Source: Pithys albifrons albifrons (lineage: Eukaryota; Chordata; Aves; Passeriformes; Thamnophilidae). From it: 64,000 nt of DNA. Location: assembly GCF_047495875.1 (NCBI RefSeq), contig NC_092497.1:60611477-60675476 (forward strand), given 5' to 3'. The notes beneath the pieces are model-generated. The model made no database searches, had not been told where the DNA came from, and saw only the letters and a list, made by a program, of their open reading frames with translations. The translations under genes and the position numbers were made by a program. Every line of letters begins with the position of its first letter. Position 1 is the first letter of the stretch. Positions 25,301-39,202 of the stretch are shown piece after piece.

Positions 25301-28300
25301 GACCAGATCTTCATTGCCTGTCTAGCAGAGTGAGTTATTGATGTGGTATTCAAGTAATCAATTAAATACTGCTCTCAAAGTGACTGTTGCACTCTTCTGT
25401 AAGACATTTATTTTTAGCTGGTCACACTTAAGAAAATTAAGCTGATTTTTAAGTGTACTTTCAAGTTCTTTGTCACTGTTCCTTCTTTCCTATTCTGCAT
25501 AGTGTCAAAAGTGATAGATTTCTGCTTGAGGGTTAAATTAATATTTTTTTTTAAATTTGAATTTTAAATTAGGGTAGTTACTATCATATCTACTATACAT
25601 AGTTTTGAACTCACCCAGCAGTCTCGAAATTAATTTGCCATCACATTTTATAATAGTTTGTTTTCTTATGTGTGGCCATTATCTTGCCTAGATAGGAACA
25701 TTTTCATAAAGCTGTATGTGGGGACCCCCTCATTTTCTATTATCTTATTTAAATTTTGTACCATTTCAAGCTTCATTGTATGGCTGCACATCTGTTCAGT
25801 TCTTTGTCATCTCAAATTCACAGGGAGCACACTGAATTTTCAGCTGTGATTGCAGAGTCTGAGGGCAGTTAAGCAACTTGCAGGTTTGAGAGAGAAAACC
25901 TAGATCAAAGGTTTCTATTCATTTCAGTGAATTTTGATCTGTCAGATAATGAGCTGTTTGTTAGTAGGGGAGAACCTACTATGAGTGGGGAGCTTGGAAG
26001 TACATTTTACAGACCCTGAGGCACTGGTGTGTCTGACAGTTAGAGCTTAGGCCAGATGAGGTAAGCAGGCTTCTAAAGACAGGCTGAGACTCAGGAGAAT
26101 TGATTTAGATATTTGGAGGTTTTGACATTCAAAGAAAAGTGTACAGTAGAAAAAGATTATGAAGAGGTTTCATATTTTCTACACAGTCATTGAGTTAGTG
26201 CTGCCTGGAGATAGAGGCAACCAATGGATTTTAGTTTTAGTCACCAGCTATTAGGTGAACTTAATCAGGGTGTGTCACAGAATTCTGACATTTGGAACAC
26301 AGCAAATGTGTTAATCACCAAAATATGCTTAGCAAGGCCTAAGAAGGCACACTGTTAGGAAGAATAAGTAGACAAGCTGGAAAGAAACCCAGGGCTCAGT
26401 TCTGTAGAGAATGGCAGGGATGTTATTACAACACAGGATAAAGACTTGTTTAAAATAATAGCAAAATTTTGGAGCACTGTGTCTAAGAGAATGAATGCTA
26501 TGCATAGTTGTAGATACTGAAGAACACTGACTTCCTCTCTTTAGAATATTTTGCAAAATATTTACATTTCAATATAGGAGGGGTTTGTACCTTCAGATTT
26601 CTCCCCATTCCCTGATGAATCCTGAGTGTTTTCCATTCTCCCTCTAGCAGTAGGGAGTGGTTTTCTGAATCTGTTCCTGGCATAAGTGTTGTTATCCATA
26701 AGGATATGGTTAGGAAACAGCAGTTGTTCTGATCTAAAGCTATGCAGCAAGCTCTGCTTTTCTGATGGAGAAAGGAAAGGAAATGTAGAAATTTTTTTTG
26801 TCAAATTTTTTGTATGTTTGCTTGAAAGTGGTATTTCTGTAACTTTCAGGTTTAAGCCTGATTCAGTGTGTTTTTTGGTTGTTATTAAGAGGACCAATGC
26901 TTGATACTGTAATACAAGAGGGAATTTACTGTTCCAGCTGCAATTCTGTGCCAAGGATTATGATGTTGTGTTGTATTTCTTTGTGAGGCTTGAAGTTGAA
27001 TCCTTCAGGAGAAGGGTGGTTTAACACATCTTGTACAGAGACAACTCCATGGGGAATTGTCTTGGCCCTTTCTTCTATTTGATGACAGTATTTTAACAAG
27101 GGTTTCATGAGTGCTCTGGGAGACCTTTCTATCACATTGTTGTCAAAAGCAAATAAGCAAGTAGGTAAACTGTTACCTATCAACATGTTGCGACTGCCTG
27201 GGAGAGAAATGCATTTGTGTTTTGAATGTGCTGTTTCTGAAGCAATAGTCAGTAATGGTTTCATACATGTGATAATCTGTATAGAAAGTGAAGACATTTT
27301 GAATGTGTAGCTTCATAATTTTGCTAGCTTACATTTGCTTGTTTTTCTTGTTTGTTATAAACAGAATTTAAACTATTTTTTCCTATTATCATTGGACTTA
27401 AATTGTTGGTAGGGAAACAGAATGGAATTTATAATCACAGCAACTTTATCAGGACCTTGATTCAGAATTCTTTTGTCAAAAATATTTTTTGATATCTGTT
27501 TATGCTGAGTACAAAGCTCCTTTTGCAACACACATATTCAAGAAGAGTTGCCGTCAAGTCCAGCAATGCTGCCATCAGCAATGAGGAAATGAGGGTATTG
27601 TATTTGCTGTTATCTCTAATAGAGGAAATGGAGCAAGCACTAACGATCGTGGTGCAGATTTACTGTATTACAGTTAATATCCAGTGCAGCAAAAGGTCAG
27701 ATGCATGTTTGCCTAGTTGTTACTGTTCTAAATTTTGCTCTCATCTGAGTAGGCTGTCCTTCTCTCATTTTGGAAACAAGTCACTACAGTATTTATTTGG
27801 GGAAACATTTTGAAATAGCAATGAATGTGATTAATTAGCACTTGTTTTAACTTGCAGGACACCACAAATAACAGGCCAGATGCTGCTGTGTTTGAGTCAG
27901 TACCTAGTTCTTGTTCCAAGACATTGACATTTAATGGGAAGTTTCTGTCTAAGAACTGATTGAGGACTCTGGGTTTCAACCTCTTCCCAATTCAGGTCAG
28001 GGAGATGGGAAATTTGCCTGCACCTTCATTTCTAAAATGGGTAGTTGAAAATATTGTAGGAGTAGAGTGCTGACCCAGTTCAAAGACTGGATCTGTTTGG
28101 CTGATTCACTGGTCCTTGGGGCATTGTTTGGTGATGGCCTGGCCATCCCCTTCAGAGGGGGAACAGCACAGCACAGGAAACAAGCTCTGTGACAACACTG
28201 GGCATGAGTCTGAGTCTTGGCTTTAGACAGCCACACATTTTTGCTTCTGTGTGTTACCTTGCACCCTCTTAGCAATTAATAAAACATACATAAAGACTGC

Positions 28301-31300
28301 TTCTATTTCAGATTTTAAACTGCTAATAATCCTTTTGTTTAAATAATTTTCATTGCATGTATTTGTGCAAACTGCCATGAAGATACGTGGCATCCAAGTA
28401 TCCATTCCTATGGGACAATATTGTGCAGTCTGCATCTCCAAAATATACATAGGAGCCTGTCAGGGCTCTGAAGGCTTTTGAGCTAGAGAAGCTCCTAAAA
28501 CATCCTGGGAACCTCACATACTGTGTAGAAACAGTAAAAAACTAGCAATTGGGTGATACAGAGAGGGTCAAGAGAAACTCAAAGAGGAGGTCTAGCCTCA
28601 GAAATTGCCCAAGAGGAAATACTGAAGTAGAAAATCATTAATATATAGAGGGGAATGTAGCTGGTACTGCAAAAGTGTCACTGGTAACTACTGCCCTTCA
28701 TGAAGACTGTGCAACCTTTATAAAGTGATAGCTGTGTGGACAGATACTACGTTATTACTCTGAGGACTTAAAGACATCTAGTTGAATGGTACATTAAATT
28801 CTTTAAAGCCTTTCTGAGGTTTGAGAAAACATACAGAGGTTTACTAACTTTTACAGTATTCCATGTAGTGAGAAGGCCTGAATAAATCTGTGTTTGGGAA
28901 GCTTCCCCGCAGCGAAGACATCAGCCAGGGGACAGAAGCAGCTCTGGTCCTTGCAGTATGCTGCCAGGCAAAAAATTTCTTACCCAAGGAACTGGCACAA
29001 AATGGAATCAACTTTGCAGAAGTCACTGCTTTATCCCTAGAAAGATGTGGTGAATCCTAAGCAGACCCCCTTTATTCAGGTCTTCCTATCCATGGGGCTG
29101 TTGTTTTCCTGTTGCCTAAGCTTGCCATGCCTGTAGACCTAGTCTAGGACAGGCTTGTCTCCCTGTGTCTTGCTGTTCCTGCCTCAGTAATGATGGTAAG
29201 GAATAAAGAGAAGTTGATTATTCAGGAGTGAATTACAAGGGAAGCTATGAAATTAAAAAGATTTGCCAAAAAGTTGCTCAGTAGTATTATTACAGCCTTA
29301 TGCAATTTTTGATCTCCATAGTACTACACTGACTAGATAGCAGGCTCTTAAGCAAAATATCTGCTTGCAAAATTGCATATTTTCATTAAGTAATACAGAA
29401 ACTTACCAGAACCCTCATTCCTATGATTTGAAGAAATGCTAAGAGAATTTCTGCCATCTTCAGGGGAGATTTCTGTCATGCCAAGGAGGTGGCATGAGTT
29501 AAGATTGACACATGTTGATCACATTTAAGCAGGCTATGTAATAATTTTTCAGTCATAGTTTCAGTTCCATGGTTCAATTTCTGTGGCCCTGATAGCATAG
29601 GTGAATCAAGATTCCTTATGTAATCCCTCAAGGTGCCTTACTGAATTGCCAGCAGCTATGGATATTTTGGAACTTGTAATGAATCTGGTTTTCTCCTTTT
29701 TCATTCACTCTTTCCTGACGCTTTTTATGTCTCTGGGGGACTGTTTGTCATGATGTTGTCATACTAGTTTTCTGGCATGTGCGTGTTGCTTTCTGAAGCC
29801 TTTCACTTCCATTTTTGTTTTTTTGTTCCCCAATAACTAACCACAAAACCAGGGAGTGTCTTGAGAGTAAATTTCATACACTCTGTCTTTTCAGCTGAGC
29901 TTTTCATAGACTTCTGTGTCTGAAGATACAAACTCTAGCAGAGTTGAATGTTGAAGCTGATGTTTTCAGGAATCAGTGCCACTCCAGACTTGTTACTTCA
30001 TTAGATTTGAATGCATGATGGTGCATTTTACTTCATGAGCTTAATATGAGGGTCAGAGTGTCTCCTTGGCTCAGGTAGTAGATGATCAGCACTTTTTTTT
30101 TGAGGAGACTACGCATTCCAGATTTATTAGATGGTGCCAGAATGCAGGGCACAGTCAATGGTAGTTTTATTTCTGGACATTGAGAAATTTGATTGTTTGG
30201 TGAACAGTGAGGATTTTGGTGTATTTTTGACACAAGTTCTTGTATGATAGTAATGATGGGCATGAGCTGGGGTGTAAACAGTATATTTCATTATTTAAAT
30301 GTGCTTTTCCAGATACTCTGCTCAGCTGAGACCATCTGATAAGTTGCAATAGCAGAAATTCAGTATCCTGTCAGTCAGGAAGTAAACATATGCATCTTTT
30401 ACATCTAGAGTTTTAAAATAATTTTGTGGTTTCCTCTCTATAAAATATTATCCTACTTTGTAATTATTATCTTCCTTTATGGTAATAAAATGTGATGATT
30501 CTGAATTTTATTCATGTGTGAAAAATTTAGCAACTACAGAGCTAAGTATCATAAAATATCAGAGCTGCATTTTGGTCCTTTTTCCTGCATCTGACTGAAC
30601 CTGCTTCACTGATGTTCTTATGTATTTCTGTGTGACACATTCATGCATGTTTTTATGTTGCTATGAAGTATTTGGAACAGCATCCAATAAAAATTCTCAC
30701 AGTTTTAAAGCCTTAAAATTATGCTCTTCATTTAAAAATCAAGATGTAATCTCAATCTAAGACTTAATAATACCTTGTTAAGATATGATATGGTAATATG
30801 TGGTATAGGACATTGCTGCTAACAAAAAAGTCAACATGGTTTTCTGTGTAGATACAACTACCAAGAGTGAGTTTGTGCTTGTGACTTTCTGGAAGGATGA
30901 ATAATTGAACAAACTCAGAAACTAGAAACTTAACAGCTCCAAGTCCTTCATGAATAACAGTTCCCTTTTCCTGAGTCCTGAGACCTCTCTCCACTAAAGT
31001 GTCTAGTTTGAGCACCACATGAGCATTGAGATGTACATGAAAGATGTATCTGCTTTTGTAACCTTTCCCTTGGCAACAGGAATAAAAAAAACCCCCTTGT
31101 TTCCTTACTGATTAATTTTCTTCCACCTAGTGAAAGAGATGGTTGGTAATGTGTTAGTTTCTTGTAAAATGTAGTTGAAATTATTCAAGGGCTTCAAAAA
31201 GTACTAGTGGGTTGGAGCAGACTCCTTACATCTTCTTCCTCCCCAGAAAAAATGTTAGAAGATAAAAATATATAATGCTGCAAATGTCCTGAAGAGCAAA

Positions 31301-34300
31301 ACTGTGTAAACAGGATTTACCTCCCTTACTTTCTTTGCCTTGATTCTAGTTTTTGCTTCTGAAGTGCTCCTTCTGACTTCGTTTCTCTTTGGCAATCCAA
31401 AGCAGGAAGGATCAACAAGCAGACAAGTGTAACAAGCAAACCGCAGCAGCTGCATTGACAACAGAGAAAGAAAACCCAGTGCAACATTTCGTGCTGCTTG
31501 TAACCCACCTGGGACGGCACATGTCAATTGTGAGGGATCAATTTACCATCGCTTGTTCCCTTGTCTGAGTGTCAGAATCCAATGGCAATACGGATGAGGG
31601 GGAAGTGTAAAAGCGAAGCTCTTCTTCAAGAGCACTGAAATACATTTGAAGAGTAGGGAGTGATTAAGGGTCCCTCCAGAAACTGAATTTATTTTGTAAA
31701 TTAAGTATTGTGCTGTTCACATATCTGTTGGTAAATCAAACAGATGAGCATAAGACATTTTTTAATGTAAGAACAGCATAGTTTCAGACAAAATACACTT
31801 AAGAAATAAGTTATCTCAATAATTTGGAAGATTTATCTAGTTTGCTATGCAAGCATAACTCCTTCCATTGACTTCAAATGTGTGGTTCTCTAGAAAGGCA
31901 AACCAGACAAAAAAAATTAAAATGAAAGTCCACAAATAAAATTGAAAGCTTAAGTCTCTTGCAAGCTTTGAATTTTCTAGTCAGATAGTGTGAAGAAAAA
32001 TCTAGTAACATGCAGAGCAGCTAACTCAAAGAGGAAATCTGATAAATTTTGCCATTAAATACCTGTGTGGCCACTGAAACTTTCAGCAAGGCTAAGCTCC
32101 AATGTGTCAATTTTGAATATAAAATAACCATTTTCAGCACTACATATTTTTGCAATTGTTTCCATGTGCGACTGTCCTATCCTGGTTTGTCACTAGTATT
32201 ATCAGTGGAGACATTCAAACTGCCACTTCCCTAACCTAGATTTCAAAGCAGGGGTTTGCACAGTATGCTCTGTTTAACCAGATGCAGACCTACTTCCTTT
32301 TCAGCCTTCTGCCTTTTCCTTCTCTGCAAATGCTGTGAAGGAAGCAGCAAACTGAAGCAGTTACGTGTCTGAGCAGATCTTTGAGCGTGGTCTTTGGGAA
32401 TACATGAAAGATCTTTGTATTTGTTTTAGTAATATTAAGAAATGCTTAAGCAACATATTAAGAGTACTTTCCAAACTATCAGATAAGTTAAGCAGAAGAG
32501 TAATGTAGTTGGCTAACATTGCTGCAAGAACACTTGTTAAGAAGTGGATATTTAAATAGGCAATAAGGCATGTCTCTTTTGTGGGTCTTTTAAAGTCTGT
32601 TGTAGTTAACCCAGTAATGTATGTGAAGGACCACATGTTGAGGCTGTTTTATAGCGCACCTGTCAAGCAGGATAGTGCTCTAAGCATGCTCTGTTCCTCA
32701 CGTGTCCCCAATACCAAACACTTGTGCAAGACACCCCCTGGGCTGCACAGCTTCCCATGCTCCAGCCTGCTCCCAGGTTCCCCACAAAATTAACACCAGA
32801 GCCAGCTGGATTTGGATAGGTTTAGATCTTTAACTCAGATGACTCTATCTGCCCAGGCCTTTAATATATGAAAGCAAATATTCACAAAATGCTGTCACCC
32901 TTCAAGTTTGATGTTACACAGAATGGGCATATGGTTCTTTGAAAGTAAATTATTCATCTTTTACTATGTTATCTTTTACTTACTTTCTTCTCACTCTTTG
33001 TTTACCATGACCTCTTCTTTTTATTGTTTCTTAGAATTGTTTTTTTCTGTATTTAATATTGAAAAAATCATGGACTGGTTCATAGCTGTTTGTTAGTTTT
33101 CAATGTAACTGATATGTTTAAAATCATAGGGATGATGTGTTTGATCTAGACAAGGAAAATTAAATTCTTTGATGTAGTAGGTCACAACTAAGCAAAAGAA
33201 AATAATTCACTCAGCTGTTGTTTTCAAACACTAAACAGTCATCTTGGAGAGTTGAGGATTGTTTCAGAGTTGTGTCCAATATGTTGCATGCTTGGCAAGA
33301 GCCTTTGCTGAAATCCTTTCATACAACTTTTGGACATAGGAAAAGAAGTGACACTGGGCAATTAAGATAGTTCTTTAGGCTTTCCTGCTGTGACACTTCC
33401 ATCGGTGATAAGAAAAGCAAAACTCTCCATTGTAGCCCTTCCCTAAAGATCAGCCAAAATGATCCCTGACAGAGCCCCTATCAAAAGTCTCATCTGCAGC
33501 CAGAGATTATGCAAAGAGCCTGGCAGTGTTTCAAACATGACACCCTTAAGGCCCCAGTGTGCCACAAAAGCCTGCTCATGAAAGGTGGTGTGAAAAGCAC
33601 CAAGTGCTTACAGCAGTGCACCCTTGCCAGCAGGGACTTCAGAGGTGTTCATCACTGGCCTTCTTGACTCTGTTTCTTGTTCTCCTGCTGTAGCAGGATG
33701 TTGATTTGTTAACATTACAGCACTCATGGGGTGAGTGAGTGAGCAGTTTTTCTGATTGGGAAAAGTAGTTTCTATTTTGTGAATATTTCAACTTACAAAT
33801 TGCACATGAAGATGACCTCCCAGTTCAAGGAGGTAGAATCCTTCATTGCTGTTCTTGGGCATATCAGAGGCCATGTGTACCTTCTCTCTCATTCCTCATG
33901 TAATCCTGTTGAATAACAGCTGCATTCATGCTTTTGGATTGACCAATAAATCCAAAAAAATGACAGATGGGAAGCCAGAAGTCATCTCCAGTTCTTAAAT
34001 GTCTGGTTCCTTCCTCTCAAACCGCTAGAGAGCTGCAAAGACCTGTGTGTGCAGTGTTGGGAGATGAAGGATCCAGCTCTGAGCCCTTCCCCAGATGCAA
34101 TGTTTTCTTTTGAAACAAAATTGAATGTAGGTTTATGTCTACTGTCCTTCCCTTCCAATGCAGGCCCTTTGAGTTATACAGAATTGCACTATGAGTAATT
34201 CCATGAGATTTGAGGATACGTTGCAGCACCTGGCATGCTGTAGTTGCTTCAGCTATTAACAGTTTTGATTTCCTCTGAATTTTATACCTAAATTTGTAAA

Positions 34301-34884
34301 ACTCATTTGAGACCTAGAAGATTGAAATATTAAGACGCTGTTAAGTTACTCCTCTTTCTGTGATGTTTGGCAATGCAGGCAATTGTACATAACATTTCAT
34401 AATAAGTAGATTCAGGGACTGCTGTTTCTGTAATGACACAGATATATGGGACCTTTTAGTCAGGATGACCAGCTGATTTTCACTTGATGTTTTCCCTAAA
34501 TAATGATTTACTAATGTGTAGTCACCAGAAAATGGCAGAGAACATGTGATGAGACAGCTCTGAAAGCCTTTGTGCTTTTCTTTGTATCTCTCCCAGGAAA
34601 ATATCATTTACTTAATTTTCATTTCATAGGAAGGTAACATTTTTTCAAAGTGAAGGATTTATGCCTTTCTTTACTGATTTGCATGGGCTGTGTTCAGTGT
34701 CAGGGAGTTCAATCCCCAGTTGACTTCTAGCCCTGATAATGTTTGCTTTAAATTTAGAGCTGATATCACTGTGCAGTAGACAGTAGAGAAGCACCTCTAA
34801 CCTCAAGTGTTAGAAGCACTGAAAATCCTCTCTCTACCCTTGGTTACTATTCAGCCACAAGAAAAGGCTTTGTTTTTTTCACTG
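22383..34884. other. CAMK4 intron, no recognised gene
   Basis: About 12.5 kb of AT-rich intron. It has a T- and G-homopolymer stretch at 25216-25264 and scattered short A or T runs. The longest open frames (138 aa at 23143-23559 on +, 130 aa at 26562-26954 on -, 123 aa at 26926-27297 on -, 103 aa at 27502-27813 on +) have no recognisable motif and overlap each other in places. I treat them as chance frames. Highly decayed repeats or conserved noncoding elements could be present unseen. Confidence 0.5.
25216..25264. repeat. T-rich/G-rich homopolymer stretch
   Basis: Alternating TTTG units that run into a long T stretch and then seven Gs: low-complexity sequence. Confidence 0.85.
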
Positions 34885-34962
34885 TAGAATCATGGAATGG
34901 CTTGGGTTGAAACCTAGTGGTGTGGACTCTAAAGACCATCTAATTCCAAGCCTCATCTTCAG
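34885..34962 (-). mobile_element. CR1 3'-terminal fragment, antisense
   Basis: TAGAATCATGGAATGGCTTG, then GGTTGAAACC, AAAGACCATCTAATTCC and AAGCC match the reversed CR1 3' end, with about 11 extra bases (TAGTGGTGTGG region) breaking the match. Only the last 70-80 bp of the element remain. Confidence 0.75.
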
Positions 34963-37900
34963 TACTGAGGATCATTAAGTGTTAATTTCAAATCACAGAA
35001 GCTTTAAAGAGCCTGTTCCTTTAAAGAAAGTAGTAAATATTATAGACTTGGAAAGTACATCACTCTACAAAAAAGGATGTGCCAAAAATGAAGTGTTGCC
35101 AAGCAGCTGCTCTGCAGCATCCCACTGCCCTCCTCTGGGACTCTCTGGGGTGGATTTGTCCCCTCCAAAAAGAGGGTTCAGGTTCTGGAAGCAGCAACAT
35201 CCTTAGGGGCAGTGATGCTTGCTTGAAGCCTTAGCTGTGCCCTGTTGGTTGATGGAAAAAAGGGAAATTTTCAAGCTTTCATCTTCCCAGATTTAAAATA
35301 AAATAACATAATGAAAAAATCTTCAAGGCTGATAATGCCCTCTAAATTTTGAGTGGATGTAACTCTGACTTTGGTCTTGGATAACAGAATTAGAGGTGTA
35401 TGTCAGCCACAGTCTGTATGCTTCTGCCTTCTCTCCATGTAAAAGTGGTCAGAAGAGAGAGTATTTTAAAAGCTCATGCAACAGAGCAGCACAGTAAGAG
35501 TGAAAGTTAGTTTGAATTCTTATGTATTTCTGCCTTCAGCCACCACTGCCAACAGCAGTTTTTTACCCAGGATTTGCCTGAAGAAGGTGGTGCTCTTAAA
35601 GCAAAGAAAATGGTGCTTTCAGATGTGGATGGAAAAAAATAAATAATGGCCTACAGCCATTTACGGAAAAAAAAGGTCTTGGTTGCTAAAATGAAAGCCT
35701 CTTTTGAGTATTTGGGGTTTTTTAGTACTTTGTTTTTGACATTATGCAGTATCAGAACTGTCCCTTACCTTTCATTCCCCTTCCTCTCCTCTGCAGCTGT
35801 TTATGAAGTGGTAGGATAAGGTGACAAAATAAAAAACTCACAAAACTCTTTGTGCCATGCTCTTATTCCAAGTGCATTTTTGAAAAGAAATAGCTTTGCA
35901 GAAGGGATTGAGGTGTCACAGATTCACGAATTTTAATGTTCACTACAAAGGAATGTATTCAGTCTTTAAGGTGCAATATGTAAAGCCTTAGGTGTCATAT
36001 ACTGAGAGGCTTTGGTTGAAGCAAGTAGAACTGTCTCAAAGACTAAAGCCCTTTAGGCTACAGATTACGGGTCCTGTCCTGAATTTTTGAATACTTTGGT
36101 TTTGGCAAGTAATTTAAAAAAAAAAAAACCATGTTTTTATAGGCATTTCATGAATTCATTGTGGCATACTTAGTTCACAGTCAGTAGTCATACCTCCAGA
36201 ATCAATCATTTTCGATTTCATGCAGGGTTATGGAAAAGGAAGGAAGATGTTCTGAATAAGGAACTACAAACCTATAACCACTTAAAACAATTAAAGCCCC
36301 ATCTGAAGCAATTTTGCATCTCTTTTTCAGAGTTTTTTTAAAAGAGGCATTCCAGCAGAAAGCAGCTAAAATATAATACTTTCCTGGCAGCCATAGTTAT
36401 TACGTGACCTCTCCCTTTGCTTTTATAACTCTGCCTACACAAGCCATGTGGTAGGCAGCCATCTGCCTGGTGTCTCCTTCCAAAGTAGTCACAGCTTACC
36501 AAACTGGGCCTTAAAATACTGGGGAAGGATGTTGTCTCTCAGCATTAGTCGGGGCTGATGTGCAGCACCAAGTACAAAAGCACAGCTCCACATGGAAGTG
36601 ATGCCAGTGTGATGCACATTGACATTGTCTTAATTTTGTGCTGAAGTATAATGTTAAATAAATAAGGTTAAATGCGTTTGGTTTCTTCTGAAGAAAATGT
36701 GTCTGGTTTAGTTCAGCTTGTGTACTATGTGCTGCCGTGTATTTATATGCATACAGTCATCCATGCAATGTGATAGTCTGTAACTTACCATTGCCTGCTC
36801 TCTGTCAGCTCTGTAGTAACTTTTCTGTGTGGAAAATATTGAGCTTTGGCCCCCAGTTCATGTGTTAAAATTCTGTGATAAAAGCTGCCAAAATTTGAGA
36901 TAAACTAGCATAAGTACAGTGGCAATTAAGACAATTAAGCTTGTCAAAGAGGTAAGTGCAGTAAATTAAATTTAGGAGAGGAAAATGTAATTTTCATATT
37001 TTCGTCATATTTTTGAGCTATTCCTGCTAAATCTTACGTTCGATGGTGTGTCTGAGAGTGTCTGTTTCCTTCTTTTGAAACCACATTGGTTTATATGAAA
37101 CAGTTGCAATTTTGTTTAATAATATTTGTCTAAACACAGTTACTCTCATCTCTGCAAGTTCACAAAGGGTGAATGATGACCGCATCTATCTACCAGCTGA
37201 AGCCCCAAAGATCTTGTTCACTGATTTAGAAGAGAAAAATAATGCTTTCCTATACTGAAACCTAGGCATGTTTAGATAAATGCCCTATCTGTGGGGATCA
37301 ATGCTGCACTGGAGTCATTGGAGCAAACACAGCCATTAAGTTGGGCCTCGCTAACTCTGCAGTTTGGAAAAAGAATTCCTGACTTCACAGGGGTGCTTGC
37401 TTTTGGACCCTTGGAAGGATGCTCAAATCTAAAATTCAACCCTCTGTTTCCATTATCTCCATGAGTTCTAGGGTTTGTGGTGTTGCCACTGCATGTATGT
37501 GTTCTCACGGAGAGGTGAGCCATAATCAAAGGACCAGTCAGCCTTCTGCTCCTGCACTCCTGTTGGAAACCTGTTTCCATCTCAATTATTGGGTAACAGC
37601 TGTGGGTTGTCATTCCTCCTTCCATTCTAGATGTTTGCCTGTTGTCTTGACAAAATGCAGTAGTTGTTACCTCTAAAAGCATACAAGTGTTGTTAAGCTA
37701 AATAAGCCCATATGTTTAATCTCTGCTCATAAGGACATGGGCTTAAGGGTTAATAGATTCATTGCTGGGACTTCTGAACCTGATTTCAACTGTTCTGGAA
37801 GAACTCTAGTCCCAGATATTATTTCAGACGAGGTAAAATAATTCAAAATGAAACAAAATCTGCTGGTCACTCAGATAGACAGTATCTTTACTTATATCAC

Positions 37901-38298
37901 CTTATATATTTAAAATATTGCATCTGACCTATTATTTTTTCCTTGACAAAATGAGAATTTTCATGTTCTCCAAAAACCCCTGATTGTTTTTCAGTCCAGA
38001 AAAGTCTCACTGTGGAAGTTAAATGTCACAGCATATGGCAGCATCAACAGCTTGTTTTGGCATCTGGTCTAAAGAAGAGTGTTGTGCAGCAGCACCTCTC
38101 TCCATGAATACCTTTCCTGCTGCATCCAAGGACTGTGTTTGTCGCAAAAATGGCATCACACAAGGAGTTCATCTTGTCCATCTGGAATGTACTAGTGCTG
38201 TACTTGTGGTATATAACTACACTGAAGTATCTCTATTCCTCTTGCATTTCCAGCTGATAACTCCTCATCTGTGAGCTCAACAACTACAGATGTCCAGT
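34963..38298. other. CAMK4 intron upstream of the nested element
   Basis: AT-rich intron with a 13-base A run at 36117-36128. The open frame at 37272-37682 on the - strand has no domain. No clear repeat was recognised. Confidence 0.55.
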
Positions 38299-38311
38299 AA
38301 CAGGAATGATT
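38299..38311. repeat. 13-bp target-site duplication, left copy
   Basis: AACAGGAATGATT directly before the 3' end of the RTE-like element. It is identical to 43066-43078. Confidence 0.95.
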
Positions 38312-39196
38312 CATCCTGGCTAGGCTTCACAAACGAAGATTTGAGAAGGGCACTACCCACGCTTGCTGCAAGCGTGCTGGTGGCTACAAAGGCAGATACG
38401 GGATAGGCAGATCCGGTAACAAAAGGCACATCGGAACATCTCCCTAGGTGACATTGGCAAGGAACGGTTCTTTCTGCATTGTCTTTTATCCTCAAGACTG
38501 ACTCTCCGTGCATTCTCAAAGGAAGCAGCAGCATCATGAATGGTGTGTCTCCATGAATCCCGATTGGAGGCCAGAGTGGACCATTGGTGGCAGTCAATAT
38601 GGCCAAGGCTGAGGTGTTGTTTCAGGGAGTCCTTGTATCTTTTCTTCGGGGCTCCTCTCTTGCGGCAGCCGGTGGCGAGTTCACCACAGAGCACAATCTT
38701 CAGAAGGCGGTGATCCTCCATCCTGGAGACGTGCCCTGCCCAGCGCAGCTGCGTTCTCATCAGCATGGCCTCGATACTGCTGACCCCTGCCTGTTCAAGA
38801 ACAGACACATTGGTCACCTAACCAGACCAGTGGATGTTTAAGATTGAATGGAGGCAGCGCTGATGGACGCATTCGAGAAGCTGCAGGTGGTGGCAGTAGA
38901 TGACCCATGATTCAGATCCATATAAAAGAGTAGACAGAACAATGGCTCTGTAGACACTAATCTTTGTACTTTTCTTCAGGTGTTTATTGGACCAGACTCT
39001 TTTATGGAGTTTTCCGAAGGCTCTGTATGCCTTTGCTAGCCTGTTGTCTATCTCTTTGTCAATCTTACCGTCTGAAGAAATGATACTTCCCAGATAGGTG
39101 AACTGCTGGACTGACTTAAGCTCTGAATTGCCTATGGTGATGTGAGGATGATGGAAGACTTCCTGAGGTGCAGGTTTTTAGAGAACTTCCGTCTTC

Positions 39197-39202
39197 TTCA
39201 GG
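39197..39202. repeat. 6-bp target-site duplication of nested LTR, left
   Basis: TTCAGG lies directly before the LTR start TGTCGG and is repeated at 39955-39960. The uninterrupted host element would read CTTCTTCAGGCTGAC, which encodes the continuous SLKK part of the reverse transcriptase frame. Confidence 0.9.

Noticed and set aside
26562..27297. 130- and 123-aa frames on the - strand
   Set aside because: They overlap each other in different frames and have no domains or splice context.
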